A DNA stretch of 64,000 bases, from assembly GCA_015680685.1 (NCBI GenBank), contig MNCI01036289.1, forward strand, positions 97,252 through 161,251, written 5' to 3'. The stretch is from Gnetum montanum. Its lineage: Eukaryota > Streptophyta > Gnetopsida > Gnetales > Gnetaceae. Position 1 is the first letter of the stretch, and each line of letters begins with the position of its first letter. Of the stretch, positions 1 through 12,879 are shown one piece after another. The position numbers and the translations under genes were made by a program. The notes under the pieces were generated by a model. It saw only the letters and a list, made by a program, of their open reading frames with translations, was not told where the DNA came from and searched no databases.

Positions 1-1190
1 CAACAATTTCTTCATCAAGCCAAACACTTCATAGAAATTAATGGACACCTTTACAAGATGTGCACTGATGGCCTAGTTCATTAGTGTGTACCTGATGCTG
101 ATGAACTATGTATTATCTAGGATGCTCATGAGGGTCCTTGTGGGGGCCACTATGCTAGGAGATGCATGGACATTAAGATGCTAATGGTAGGGTATTATTA
201 GCTAACCATCTTTAGAGATGTCCATCAATTTGTCTACTCTTGTGAATGTTATCAATGAGATGGTGGGATGACCTCATGCATGGAGGGACCTCAAAAATAG
301 ATTCAACCACTAGAACCCTTCGACATATGAGGCATCGACTTCATGGGTCCCATCACAACCATGTCAAATGGAAAGGCATATATAATCATAGTTGTTGATT
401 ACTACACAAAATGGGTAGAAGTAGTAGTTGTCATCAACTGTACATCATCCATTGTTGCATGGTCTGTACAACAAAATGTTGGGAATAGGTTTTAGATGCC
501 ACGCACACTAATTTCTAACAACGGAACCCATTTTATAGCTGCTACATTTTACAAGCTTCTGCAATGCTTGGGGGTTGAACATAAATTAACAACACCCTAC
601 CACCCCCAAGCCAATGGTCAAGTAGAAGTTACCAATAAGGATATTACAAAGATCCTAATGAGAAATATTAGCAAATATAGGATATACTAGAGTACAAAAT
701 TAAATGATTCTCTCTAGGCATACTACTCAACATGGAAACCTCCAATAGGCTACTCTCTCTATGAGCTAGTGTACAGAAAATTACCAACTCTACGTATCCA
801 ATCTGAGCTCCATACACTTTCAACAGTCTGTGACTTGAACCTTGACCTTATCCTAGCATCAAAAGAAAGATTAATCAACCTAAATGTACTAGACAAAAAT
901 TGATTAGTCACTATGTTGTTGAATGAAGTGCGCAAGGCATTCAACAAACAATGACATGACTTAAGAATTAGAAGGATCAAACTTCAACTAGTGGATAAGG
1001 TTATCTATTGGAACTCAACATATGTATCTCAATGAACTAAGTTCTAGACGTTGTGGCAAAGGCCTTACATCATTATGAAACCTTTCCTTCTAGAGCCATG
1101 TTGATCTACAAACCTAAGAGCTTGAACAAAAAGCAATTGGCTAACATGCAAGTGGTAAAGCCTTTCCACAAGCTCAAGTAAGCCAATGCA
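1..1190 (+). pseudogene. Ty3/gypsy integrase fragment (element D), decayed
   Basis: The window opens inside a retrotransposon integrase, the enzyme that inserts element cDNA into chromosomes. In frame, interrupted by stops, one sees an H2C2 zinc-binding head (HEGPCGGHYAR near 127-160, C-x-C-Y near 240-250), the core start GIDFMGPI (about 331-354), YYTKWVE, SNNGTHF (about 515-535) and YHPQANGQVEV (about 598-628). The first Asp and the Glu of the catalytic D-D-E triad are present. The middle Asp (usual DNG) is Asn. A C-terminal LNLDLILASKERL block follows near 835-870, as in the Athila/Tat branch by my recollection. RT and RNase H lie outside the window. Stops are mostly TAG/TAA where CAG/CAA/TGG is expected. 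The lineage differs from pol A, B and C, which have WGLDIIG at the core. Confidence 0.85.
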
Positions 1191-3380
1191 ACAAATGCCT
1201 CAATGAATGGACAACCACACTCACTTTTTTGGATCTCCTCCTTCCAACTTAGTCATGGGGGAGATGGCCATCCATGCTGATCATATAAATGGTTGCTTTT
1301 TTTTTTGTTTTACATATTTTTGTTTTTGCAAACTTTTTTATTTTATACCTTTCTAATTTTAAAAATTTTTCTATTTTACACCATATTTTGTTTTATACCA
1401 TCATTAGTACATTTGAATTTTTCTTAAATATCTTACACTTTCTTATATATTTTACTTTATTTTAGTGTGATTTTTAAATTTTTGTTAATAAACATGCTTT
1501 GTGCCAATAGGATATAGTGGTGTTGTAGTTGTTGCTAATGGTGGTTTATGCTTAATGTTTTTGTTTGCTAATGTTTGGTTTCTATTTTTGAATGTTTTTA
1601 CTAATAGATAAGGCATGGTTTCTTTTTCATGGAATAGGTAGTGAGTTCATGACATCCATCCATCCAAAAAAAATCTATGGTTTTCCTTATTTTGGGAATA
1701 TGAGGTTCCTCTCATTAAATAAACCTTTAATAAATTTGTGACCTTGGTGGTTTCTAGAATTAGGAAAGATTCAAAGGTTTGCACAACGTATGACTTCCAG
1801 GAAACTTAATACTCTTTGTACTCTTCTACTTACTTGGGTGCATGAGTGTTTTCATGGATTTCATATCATTCCATGTCGACCAATAATAGGAAGTTAAATA
1901 AGTCTTTTCATGGTGTGGTTCCCATCCAAAAAATAAAAAATAAAAAGAAAAAAAATATGTGGAAATTCAAAGCACACCGCTTATAGAGAAATAAATGGGC
2001 TAAAAGCACTAGTTATGGGACTAGAAAGACATGTTACCCATGCCTAAAGGTCCCCTCTAACTAAGGCCCTCTCTCACTTTCTACTTCTCTTTTCTTCTCT
2101 TTAAGGAATGATGGTTGTTTTATGGAAGCACTCTTGTGTCTTAAGGGGATGGATTAGTCTTAGATTGGTGATTTGAAGTCACTAAAAGTGATTGGTTCTA
2201 GTTTGGACTAAGGATGGATCTTCTTAGGTCATTTAAACATAAATCCACAAGGGACTTCTTATGACCTCAATTCAGAACTCCATTCCACCTTCTCTATCAT
2301 CTACCCATGCTACCCATAACTCACCTCACTGCTAGTATCCATGTTGTTGTTCAGTGTCTTTGGCTAATGTACTTAAATTCTTTGGTAGAATCTTCTAGGT
2401 TTTAGTCCTTAAGTTTCATAAACCATTAATCACCTATGGGGCCCACAAACTCCTTAGGTTGAGGTTATGCAAGGGCAAATAGGCCATGTACCTACTATGG
2501 GGAGGACCCACTTGCATATCTTTTGGTTAGGTTCATTAAGCACCTTACCCTTACACATTATTATAATCAAAATCTTTCATGCATCCATCTTCTGCATCCA
2601 ACCATGTGCTCCTTTAAGTATTTTCTTTAATTCACATATACTCCATTAAATTTTTGATTTTTGAGCTTTCAAAGACCCTCTTCAATGATTTCATCATATT
2701 CTTGGCCTCTCTAAGACTCCAGACCCCAAATTCATTAAAAAATTCCTTGTATTTTTTGAAATATTCAAATTTGAAATTTTCATTTATGAACCCTATAAAC
2801 AAGGCCTCATCGATAGAGCCCATGCATATACACATCCCCATATACATGACCCCATCAATGTAGTGCAAAAATCCTATATATATGTGTACAATTCCATTTA
2901 GAAGAGTCACATTAACACCTAAGGAGTTTTTGTAGTTTTAGAGCCTAAATCCTTCTAGAGCCCATAACTTCCTAATTGTTTGTCTAAATCACTTTGTTCT
3001 TCAACCCTGTAGCTCTCAAAGGTAAGCTCTTAGTCATGGGGGCCTCAAATGTGTCATTTTTGATTGAAAAGTTTTTGACATTTTTCTAACTCCCACAAAG
3101 GTTTAACTAAGAAATCAACATTAAAGCACAAAATTATAGAAATTAAACCCTTCCAACAAGCTCTAGTGATACTTACAATAAAAAATTAATAAAATAATTA
3201 ATCTATCATGGCCCAACTGTAGCTAATTGTAACTAATTAATGAGATAAGGTATCCAAATATTTTAAGTTACACATTATATCTACTAATCCAAGAATGTGT
3301 TGTGACTATAGATGGCACCAAAATATAAACACACATAGGAAGGATGACCATCTCAACTAAGGAAAAAATGGCCAAGAAGA
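1191..3380. other. AT-rich noncoding stretch downstream of element D
   Basis: No supportable gene. A purine run (gggggagatgg, about 1256-1266) just after the integrase could be a relic polypurine tract. T-rich low-complexity DNA follows at 1290-1500. The small ORFs on both strands at 2467-2910 are antisense to one another and show no family motif. No LTR boundary can be fixed. Confidence 0.5.
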
Positions 3381-3384
3381 GGAA

Positions 3385-6160
3385 GGGGCTAAGAACAGGC
3401 CTAGGAAGAACCGATTGCAACCCATGCTACAGGACCTCTTAGGAAAGAGGCCAAAGTGGATTCTATTCATTAGATTCTAAAATAGGTGGTGGCAATAGAA
3501 CATTCCCACCAAGATGAGGCACTAGCTTAATAAATGGACCTTGAGGTGACCTTGACAGAAGCTTGCCTAAACCAAATCAGATCAAGGAAGGTTGAGAAGA
3601 TAGTGCTCAAAAAGTTGAACTTTGTCTCTTTCTTAGAGAAAGCACCTAAAGAGGTATAGAACCAACTAAAGACCTTTCCCATGTGGCCAATTATCACTTC
3701 TAGTGGGGAGTGGTACATGGGAGAGATGTTTCTATTTTGGAACAATAAGAATACTAGTTCAATGATCAAGATCAATGTCCTATTCAGGGCAAACCATTGC
3801 AGAGGCACTTAGGTTGCCTGAAACTAGGGTAAATCTTGTTGATATTTCGATGCAAGTAGATCCTAACATCAAAAAAGAATGGATTCAATGGTGCTATGAT
3901 GTAAATCACAAGGAGTACGACATGCTCACACTAGCAGAAAGAATTTATTACAAGATTGAACTTTCACCTAAATCCCACAATGAGGCCCAGTAAGATCATT
4001 CTCTTTTCTACCTATGTGTGTGCTGCTCTGAGTGGAAGATTCTTGGTCAACCTTCCATAGCTAATCTATCTGTAGATAGAGAAGTAGTTTAAGAAGAATG
4101 AACATGAAAGGAAGGCACTCCCTTTCCCATGCCTCATTAGAATATTATGTCAAAGAGAAGGAATAGGATGTTATACCAATGATGTTTTTTGACATGATCC
4201 AATTACTAATTGGACAAAGATGATGAAAGATAAAACTCCTACAACAATGATTCAAGAAGAGGAACAAAAATCACCACCTTTACTTACCACTCAAAAAATA
4301 GTGTTGGACATCATTGTAACATCCCAATGGTTGCACAAGTATTGAGAATGGGTCTTGAGCGAGTAAGAGCAATAAGTAGGCACGAGTCGTGTAGATCCAT
4401 CTATGTACTAGCCTACAATGAGTTACCTAAATGAGGTGGCCCAAATATTCAGCCTTGTGAGGAGAGGTGGATCCATTTTCTTTGCCCAATGAATGTAGTT
4501 ATTTGTGAGCTTGAATCTTAGTGCCAAAGAGGTAACATTATCTCTCTCATAACAATAGCAACTTCTAAAGATTTTTGGGAAGGCCATGACCTTTTCAATG
4601 TGCTTAAAGTAGGACAAGGAGGCAACGATACTAGTGATGTAGCAGTAAGGGCAAAAAATAGCAATATAGATGGTTGCTAATAGAATCTCCAAAATACTTA
4701 ATGCACCTGTGATGTCTGTACTAGATGTCACTAAGTTTAAAGATGTGTAGATGTCCATAGGGACCATAAGTAGTAGACTAAGTGCAGCTCAGCATGAACA
4801 CCTACTAGAATGACTAATAAGAACCAGGCAACTACTTTCAAACATCTTTGATGTTCCAAATAGTATAACTGTAACTCAATTGAAGTTGCTAGAGGTAAGG
4901 GGCAAGAACATTATTTTGGAAGAGCAATTTGAAATAGCCAAGGAGCTGAATGAATGCTTAGCTATGAAAGTTGCTAAAATGAGAGCCTAGATTGCTAACC
5001 ATGCATTTCTTAGCCTAGCATTGATAAGAGATGAAGCTCTTAAACAACTTCGTACTAGGTTGAAAGTGGTTGAGGATGTGATGAAGATTATGATGTTTTA
5101 TCGATCTTTGGTAGAGGCCACCCAACATAAAATTCATAAGGCATTGGATCTAACCTATCAGGAGAATGTGTAGTTGATCATAGAAAATCATCACATGAAA
5201 AATGTTGATGTGCATAAACAATAATTAATTGATTTTATCCATTAAAAATAGGAGAAGATAGCCAAAGAAAATACATAGTTAAAGAGATTAACAACTAAGA
5301 ACAGAAGCCTCTCCATGAAGAAGGTTTGTGTCATTCACCAAAAGACTATAATAGAGGTAGCTACCTAGAAATTAGAGACTCTAAAATTTGAGAGAGTCAA
5401 AGATCACTACAAAGACCAAGTCAACCTATAGAAGAAAATAAATGAGAAACACATTCAAGTGGTGAAGGTAAATATGGATGAGAGCCTCCGGTAACTTCAA
5501 AAAAGACATGAATTATGGTAGCCCATTGTTGATGGGATTGATCAATATAATAAAGCAAAAATTTACCTGAAGGAGTTGTAGATAGAAGAGATAACTAAAT
5601 ATATGGAGCTTGTAAATCTTCTATACACAAACCTAACTACTAGATAGCCACGATTAGAACTGGAGAAGTAGGTGGCTAACTTGTACTTATTGTACAAGGC
5701 TAAGTTCAAGCACCACAAGGACATCAAGCAAAATATTGTGGTGGAAAATGCTAAACTTGAGGTTCTCAAGGTCAAATACACTAATAAGAGATCTACTGCT
5801 AAGAGCTTGGCCAAAATAATGAATGACTACCAAGAGCTACAAGAGCTACAAAATGTAGTGAAGGTATTCAATGTTGAACACAAACAGTTCATTTCCTGGT
5901 TTGTCAACGTTAAGGAGCTATTCTCGTTAATGTCCTATCTATGGGATATCATCATTATAGCTCACATTGGTGATGGCACATGAACTATGAATGATCCTCG
6001 AAGCAAGGAGGAGAAGATGAAGGCATTACTATATGCCTTTCACCTTTTGCTAGAGTTAGTTGTTGTAGCAAGACAACCATAGTCTCCTCAGCCACTACAC
6101 ACACCCAAAGTTGGTGAAGGTCCTTTGAAGCCTCAAGAACCTCCACTACCTTAGTTTCAA
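3385..6160 (+). pseudogene. Uncharacterised decayed ORF with C-terminal coiled coil
   Basis: I do not recognise this gene by name. The N-terminal part (about 3510-3993) reads FVSFLEKAPKEV, SGEWYMGEMF, then after a frame change GQTIAEALRLPETRVN and EWIQWCYDVNHKEYDM. The pattern resembles the N-terminal module of extra ORFs carried by plant retroelements, but that is an inference. The middle (4000-4800) is scrambled. From about 4850 to 5983 one frame runs for some 375 codons with stops nearly all at TAG or TAA where CAG, CAA or TGG fits. It is Lys/Glu/Leu-rich and predicted coiled coil, with KLLEVRGKNIILEEQFE and later YKAKFKHHKDIKQNIV. After one stop the frame continues to a Pro-rich tail (PQPLHTPKVGEGPLKPQEPP), ending near 6160, where the opposite-strand gag fragment abuts. 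Possible roles include an accessory retroelement ORF. No enzyme motif is visible. Confidence 0.6.
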
Positions 6161-6916
6161 TGATTTGTACTTGACTTCGACTTTATCAACTAGTGTCCTA
6201 GGAAAGAGCTTAAGCTTTTGCCACCCACTTTCAATGTTGTAACAAACACATGCATCATGGAAGGCATGTAAATGATTTTGTGGATCTGAATCATAGAATC
6301 TTATGACCTTAGGAATATTATTCATATGATTCTTGGGTAGGTGACTATCTTTGTGATGCTTGTGAGATATCTTAATTGCCTCTATAATTTGCATTAGGCT
6401 CTTAGTGGCTAGGAAGGGTTCATCATCATTAGATAGATTATAAGGGAAACTTCTATTTGGTTGATGGTGATGATTTTGCCTATGTTCATGTTAATGACCT
6501 TGAGTATTCTTGTGGGTTCGATTTTTATTTCTATTTCAACCCTTTAGTGGAGTTTGATTTCCATACCTATGGTCTTCTTTGCCAAAAATAGACATGGAAG
6601 GGGAAGAGGAAGATGAGGAGCTAGAAGGATTGCCATGGCTTCTATGATGTTTTTTAGGGTCCCTTGATTTATCCTTTCTACATTTCAAGAAGGTCTTAGG
6701 CCTTGAGGCCTCCCCTTGTCCAGGACTTACTTCATCCTTCCTAGGATTGTTTGCCTTAGGTGAATGTAGTATTCAAGTGTTGTTAGGGTGGTCATGAACA
6801 TAGGAAACCCTTACATGAAGTTTTTCACTCCAATTTTCTTCACCATATATCTCATTAGTTCTCCACTGAATGTTTTCACTAAACAATGCATTATCACTTC
6901 CTTGTGAAAGAGACAT
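6146..6916 (-). pseudogene. Gypsy gag N-terminal region, truncated
   Basis: Gag is the structural protein that packages element RNA. On the complement, one frame runs from an ATG at 6916 (MSLSQGSDNALFSENIQW) for about 255 codons with only a few stops (CGA to TGA, CAA to TAA types). It has a basic, Ser-rich middle (SSSSSSSPSMS) and then the start of the gag core: KVIRFYDSDPQNHLHAFHDAC and LKLFPRTLVDK. The DP-x-x-HL-x-AF and LFPRTL motifs are typical of plant Ty3/gypsy gag. The core is cut off at about 6150, where the plus-strand coiled-coil ORF ends, so this is a junction between two insertions or a rearrangement point. Confidence 0.75.
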
Positions 6917-7744
6917 TGTTGTTGGTTTATGATGTGTGTGATTTAATATTTTCTAAAAGATATATCATTAATGCCTTTATAATGATCGTGTATAATATAA
7001 CAAATCTAGATAACTAGCATCATCCTCAACAATGGTACTAATGATGAGCAAAGAGGTACCCCTACACTCAACCATACAAATCACAAGCATTCACGCATGA
7101 TCCGATCAAATTCTATGGATGGAACTAGTTGTGCATCCAAATCGTTATGCTTTGATCATAGTTTTTTTCTTCCTGCTTGGACTAGTAGTAACTTTATCAT
7201 GTATGGTTTAGTCCAAAGTGAGACATGTAGTGTTGTCTAATCCTATGTTTCTCCTAATGATAATAAAGAGATAATTAATTAATTAAGCTAATGAACAATG
7301 GAAAGTAAAACCTAAACTAGCCTATGTGCGATGAATATCTATTTCTAATCATCTGCATATGCTTTGGACTTTGTATAACCACCATTGAAATTGCCAAGTG
7401 TACATCACTAGGTTTGCCAAACAATACACTACTAGATTACCAAGTATTTACACTTAAGTGCTCATGATTAGATGTACTCATTTTTCTTAATGATAGGAAT
7501 CGTAAAGAGCAATAAATGGAAATCTAAACTGAGGAAAATAGTAAATAATTAAATAATTAGCAATTGAAAGTAATAATCATCTAAGTGGATGTTATACCTA
7601 TAGGCAAGCAATAACAAAAAAAATTATTACAATTTAACTTTATGACAAGAACAAAATAACAAATAAACCAAAAACAAAAATGATAACTACACATACCCCT
7701 CTATATAGTAGATAGTGCTTATAGAGTTTTGGAATAAGATGTGC
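6917..7744 (-). other. 5' leader/LTR-related noncoding region of the 6.1-6.9 kb gag
   Basis: This lies immediately upstream of the gag start on the complement. A 28-bp stretch at 7053-7080 is identical to 63591-63618, and looser similarity extends to about 7260 versus 63840. Both therefore derive from the same retroelement family. No tRNA primer-binding site could be recognised. Confidence 0.5.
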
Positions 7745-7799
7745 ACATGATGGCCCACTAGTATGGCGTTATCCTTGTGGTACTATGTGAATTCTAACA

Positions 7800-8111
7800 T
7801 CTTCTAAATTCTTGATAATTTGTGAGTGTCATAGTAGTGGTGTTATCATGTGCTTAGCCCTTTGTGTAGACCTTGGAATCGTCAACTAGAAACTTGATGA
7901 TCATACGTAATGAGTGAGGCACAATGAGTGACCAAATCATCATACTAAAGTTCTAAAGTAGATATATTAGGAATTCCCTTGCTTTTGGTCTGATCCACAG
8001 CAAGTAGTTTTTCCACTCCATGTTAGGGGGTGGAGTGTTGGGACTAGGTATGTGGATGCAATACAAGACACCCACCAGCTCTATGACAACCAATATGGGC
8101 TTCAAGAAGGC
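7800..8111 (-). pseudogene. NIF/FCP1-like domain fragment, copy 3 (catalytic motif lost)
   Basis: After an AG at 8112-8113 on the complement, the frame reads FLKPILVVIELVGVL, then NMEWKNYLLWIRPKAREF and NFSMMIWSLIVPHS. This matches exon 2 of the two larger copies (36242-36684 and 49510-49959) almost residue by residue over the first 75 codons, including the shared E-L-V-G in place of the catalytic D-x-D/N-G of NLI-interacting-factor-like phosphatases, and F-S-M-M-I/L-W-S, equivalent to F-E-V-x-V-W-S/T of that family. The end (VDDSKVYTKG) diverges and later exons are not visible. It is oriented away from pol A, the same head-to-head arrangement as in the other two loci. Only one or two in-frame stops are present. 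Confidence 0.7.
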
Positions 8112-8116
8112 CTTAT

Positions 8117-9825
8117 AACATTTAACAAATAACTGTTACAACCTTCCAAACCAAAATTAAAACTTAATAACACCAAAAACATTCCATTTACCAATTGCAT
8201 GATCATAGCAACCTACATATACAATTAAATAACCCTTCAACATGCAAGACAACACTTAGGCAAAATGCCAAATGTAATAGCCCATACTTAACAAAAATGA
8301 TAATTTAAAATCAAAAGTGTAAAAATGACTATTTACAATTAAAAGTATTGAATTGATAGTTTGACATTAAAAACATAAAACTAATAGTGTAAAACTAAAA
8401 TTTTAGTTTTCATGTTAAATTCCATACTTAGAAACATTTCAAAACACAACCTAAGCTCATAACCCAAAATTCCGAAAATTTTAACAACATCAAAACTATA
8501 GAGGATGATCATAGTAAATAGCAAAGAAAAAAGTATCAAAAAATTGTCAACTTAATCCAAACCAACTCTAAGCCCTTTTCAACATCTTAGTCTATCCCTA
8601 GGATCATAGGAACTTTATGGAAAAAATGTTTCAATGTCTCAACATCGTCCATCTTTATATGGGTAAATGCGTAATAGCCTTAAAACCTTGATTTCGCATG
8701 ACCTTATAGAAACATTTGTAAAAAATTTACTTAACAAAATTTAATGATTCCACAATTTTTGGAATTGTAAAACCATGATATATAATCTCATAATAAGAAA
8801 ACATAAAAATTCTCAACCAATTTGTTAGGAAAAATTAAAAAATTAACATAACCATGGCTGTCCTAACTAAAAACCCATTTTGCACGAGTTAACCAAACAC
8901 CCATTGAAAAAAAATTGTTGATCCAAAGGTGATGATTCTACCACTATTAGAATCCTTGAATGATGAAATAAACACCCATTTAATGAAACTCAAGAATTCA
9001 TAACCATTTACTATGAAATAAATACCAAATTCCCACTAGAAAAATAGCCAAAAATAGAAAACCCACTTGACACAACCTAATGGAAATAGTCATAAAAATT
9101 AACCGTAAGGTTAAATTGAGTGGTTTAAAAATTAGATTAATAAAACAATAGTACAAAATAACCCCATAGTCTTGAAAATGTTTTTAAAATAGTTGTTTAT
9201 GTAGGAAAAAATCCACAAGTGGTGTTTCTTTTTTGGGTGGAAAAGGTAGAAGACCCATGGAATTCATTGGAAATAGCATTTATTCCATAAGAAAAAAAAA
9301 ATCCAAAACCCAAGTAACACCAAAAATGAATAAACATGACCTTAAACTAAAATTGAATCTTCACAAAATTCCAAACGAACGAATACCCAAGCCTAGATCT
9401 GAAAAATAGAATACATGACATAAACCCAACAAATGAAATAGATGGAATAAATGGGAAAAATAAGTAAGGTTGTGTACCTAGGAAAAATAGTAGCAGAACT
9501 TCTCTAATCCTAAAACATGGAAGGTGTGATAGGCCATGGGTAGCTACATTCACCTCCTCCAAGATATGGTTCTTTGTAGGTACCCTCCTCCTTAACATGC
9601 TATAGAAGACTAGCATGGATAACAATGTGAAACCTTTGAATTCTAGTAGTTCTGGTATGACTACATTGGCACTAGTGAGTGGAATGGCTATAATTACATA
9701 GGGTTGTTAATAGTGGTAGGCATAGAGCTCACAACTTGGGTGCAATAGCTAGGAAGGATGAAAACAACAACAATTTTCGCAAAATGAAGGCAAGAAAGCC
9801 CACTTAAACCTAAGTGCCCACCTTG
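8117..9825. other. AT-rich noncoding spacer
   Basis: No gene seen. TGTAATAGCCCATAC at about 8274 resembles the start of many plant gypsy LTRs (TGTAAyryCCC) but no partner end was found. The 92-codon ORF on the complement at 9347-9625 is hydrophobic and shows no family motif. Confidence 0.4.
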
Positions 9826-9829
9826 GAAC

Positions 9830-12200
9830 CCTGGTCTCCATACTTCACTCCCACTTTACTTAGAAACTAAAATTAGCACCTCAAATTACACTAGGTTGAA
9901 GAAGCTATTCCACTCCAAACTTGTCACTTCCATGTGGGCCCCACCAAGCACTAGAATTTCAGGCTACTAGGCTTGACTACGCTAGGGGTTTATACCATGA
10001 AGCCTTGGAATAGATGAGATATTTCATCCACTCCCAAAACCCAATTCCCAATCCTCCATTCATGCTGAAAAATCTCATGATTAAGCTGGGCAAGCAAGTA
10101 TTGGCATAGGTGCAAACTAAGTGCCAAAAACCCCCAAATTTCATGTAAAAATTAGTTTTTAATGTGACTACATTGGCCTAGAGTTGGACTATGCTGACCC
10201 AACATAGTCAAGTGAGATATGTTGTCTTTTCTAAACTCCAAGCAACCCATCCACCTTGACCATTGATCTATGAAGCCCTATATCAAAACTAGCAGCTACG
10301 AATTAGGATTGGCAATCACTGGGCACCAAAATGATGTTAAACCTTATCACAAACTAGGTCATTGGTGTGACTACGCTAGGCAATAGCATGACTATGCTAG
10401 CCTAGTGTAGTCAAGTATGGGATAGACCATTTCCAACTTACCAAGCCTTCAATTGACTTTAAATTCCCATGCCATCTACCCAAACATTTTCCAAAGTCCC
10501 TAGCAGCCTTGAAACTCAATCAAACTCACTAAATGATGTAAGAAACTAGTCATAATCCATGACTACACTAAAGGGAGGCTATGACTATGTTGGCGCAATG
10601 TAATCATAGGGTTTATGGTTGGGATTGATCATAGAAATTATGCCAAACCTCCAAAACTTCATCTTAGAGCCTTCAAACCTCCCTAAGACCCCTAGTGACC
10701 TCAAGTCACTACTAATCAATCATCCAAAAGCCCTTAAAAAAAACTTACTAAAAGTCATTTCCCAAGTGTGACTATGAAAGATGTAACTACCCTAGGCCAA
10801 CATAGTCATTAGTGGTGCCTAGTGTAGTTTTCTTAAAACCCTTAGACAAATAATTTCCAAGCCCAAATCCATCCCTAGAGATCTCAAGACCATTCTATAC
10901 TTTAGATAGAAGCAAAACTTCATTATTTCCCATTCTAAAATCCATTTTCCAAGGGTGACTACACTGGGCTAGCATAGTCACTAGTGGTTCCTAGCATAGT
11001 CGACCTAAAATTAGCCAAAAGTTGTCACAAATAGCTCAAAATTCATTTTTGGAAGTGTTGGGACCTTATCGAAGCCAATTTTAGCCATAAACCCTAGTAT
11101 TATCCATTTTCAACATTAACTATGCTAGAATTTGCATGGCTATGCTAGGCCAGCGTAGTCACAAGTAATGCCCAATAGAGTCCACCTGAAAAAGCCTAAA
11201 ACATGTAAGAAAAAGCCAAAATCAACTCCCAGAAAGGCCTAGAACCTTGCTAGAGCATCCTAGGACCCTGAAACCTAGGGAAATGAGCCAAAATCCATAA
11301 TTTTTTTCCCAAACCTCTCAACTATGCTGAGAATTACATGCCTACACTAGGCCATCATAGTCAAAAGGTGTTTGAAAATTCCAAGACCTAAGCAACCACC
11401 AAAACTAATAATTTTAATACTAAAACCCTAACCAACAATAGTAGTGACCCTAAGAGTCCATTAGCCTAGTTGATAAAACCATAAAACTCACCAAAACTCA
11501 TTTTCCATTCATGATTATTTTAGGGAGGCCTATGACTATGTTGGCCTAGCATAGTCATAGTAGGAACTCATTTTGTGGCAACATCAACTAGTAGTTTACC
11601 ACTAAGAATGGCCTAAAACTAACTTAAGAAGCCCATAACCATGTTCCATCCCATCTAGCTACAATTCCACTCTATTTCAACCCTGAAAACACCCAATTTT
11701 CCATGACTACATTGACACCATGCATGACTATGCTAGCCCAACATAGTCAAATGGGAAATTTCATAAAATCCACTTTGATTGCCCAAATTCAACCTTCAAA
11801 TAGCCAATATAGCTCTCTGACGACCCTGTGCTAACCTAGCATGTTGGCAAAGCTCTAATCCTAGCCTAGAAATCCCATGAAGTCATTTATTCCATGTTAC
11901 TATGTTGGACCCTTCCATGACTACGTTGGCCCATCATAGTCACCAATAGAAGCATGTTTTTCAACATTATCGAGGGTGGAAAGAGTGCCAAAACTTGTCA
12001 ATATTTAGTACCAACCCCTTCTGCTAGTTCTCTAAACCATGAGGAGCTTTAAAGTGATCATAGTAAGTTTGGGAAACTACCCATGAGTGTTGACTATGCT
12101 GGGAAATGCATAACTACATTGGGCCAATGTAGTCACTAGTAAAGCCCAGCATAGTCACAAGAAAAAGTCCTAATTTTATTTCCAAACAGCATTGCAATGA
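9830..12200. repeat. Degenerate tandem array, period about 190-200 bp, palindromic core (array 1)
   Basis: Eleven or so diverged units, each with a core of the type TGACTATGCTrGGCC..AGCATAGTCA, i.e. short inverted repeats. Cores begin near 10160, 10368, 10550, 10775, 10955, 11113, 11325, 11520, 11700, 11900 and 12090. Text between cores is also related (ccaaaacc/ccctag..gacctcaa and aaaatccatttttcaagtgtgact). No coding potential. The array lies between the NIF-like fragment (-) and pol A (+). Related cores recur at 17270-17640, 54480-55210 and 63400-63520. Confidence 0.75.
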
Positions 12201-12239
12201 CTCTCTCATGTGGCCAAACTTCCCTAGAAATCCTGTAGC

Positions 12240-12800
12240 CTCATAACATGGCCCACTAAGCCCTAAAATTGGCAATATGACTTTGTTTTACTATTATTGA
12301 CCAAGTTTTACTACATGTATTCCATTTTGATGGATTTGACCTTGTTTCATGGTGTTTTAACTTATTTTGATCTCCTTGGGCATTGTTGACCTTCATTAGC
12401 ATTAGTTGACCTCATCTAGCCTCTACATCATGTTAGTTTCATCACATTTATCTTTGTTTTCTCTATTATGATCTTTGTTGATCCCTATTTAACCTTTGAT
12501 TAGTGTTAAGTGATGGGCTTTGACCATCTCTAACCATTGTTTAACATCATGTAACCATGATCTACTAAGGTCTTAAATTGGCAACATGGCCTATCAAGGC
12601 CTTAAACTAGTGAAACATCACATTAGTTGACTATTTTGGCCTTATTTACTCTATTTTTATGGTGTTTCAACTTGTTTTGACCTTTATTTGCCTCTATTTG
12701 GCACTTGTTCCATCTTATTTATCTTCACCCACATCACATGGCCTTGGTTGACCATGTTTGCATGTTGGTTGACATTAGAATAACATGTGTTTGCATATTT
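12240..12800 (+). repeat. Short 'GGCCTNNTAAGGCCTTAAACTAG' motif block upstream of pol A
   Basis: Copies of GGCCTA-TCAAGGCCTTAAAC and similar, with intervening sequence (tgggctttgacc, catgtaaccatg) that is clearly homologous to the complement of 30830-31330 upstream of pol B. It therefore belongs to the retroelement family rather than to host DNA. Confidence 0.6.
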
Positions 12801-12879
12801 ACAAAGGCAATTTAGTATTATTTACTGATTTTTACTCAAGTGCCACTTAATGTGCTTAAGGTTGACATGTAGGATTAGA

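Noticed and set aside
2632-2910. Overlapping ORFs on both strands
   Set aside because: Antisense shadows of each other in AT-rich DNA; no family similarity.
4315-4330. LTR edge TGTAACATCCC at about 4315
   Set aside because: It lies inside the decayed plus-strand ORF and no matching second edge or target-site duplication was found.
4423-4767. 114-codon minus-strand ORF
   Set aside because: Antisense to the decayed plus-strand ORF at 3385-6160 and without any recognised domain.
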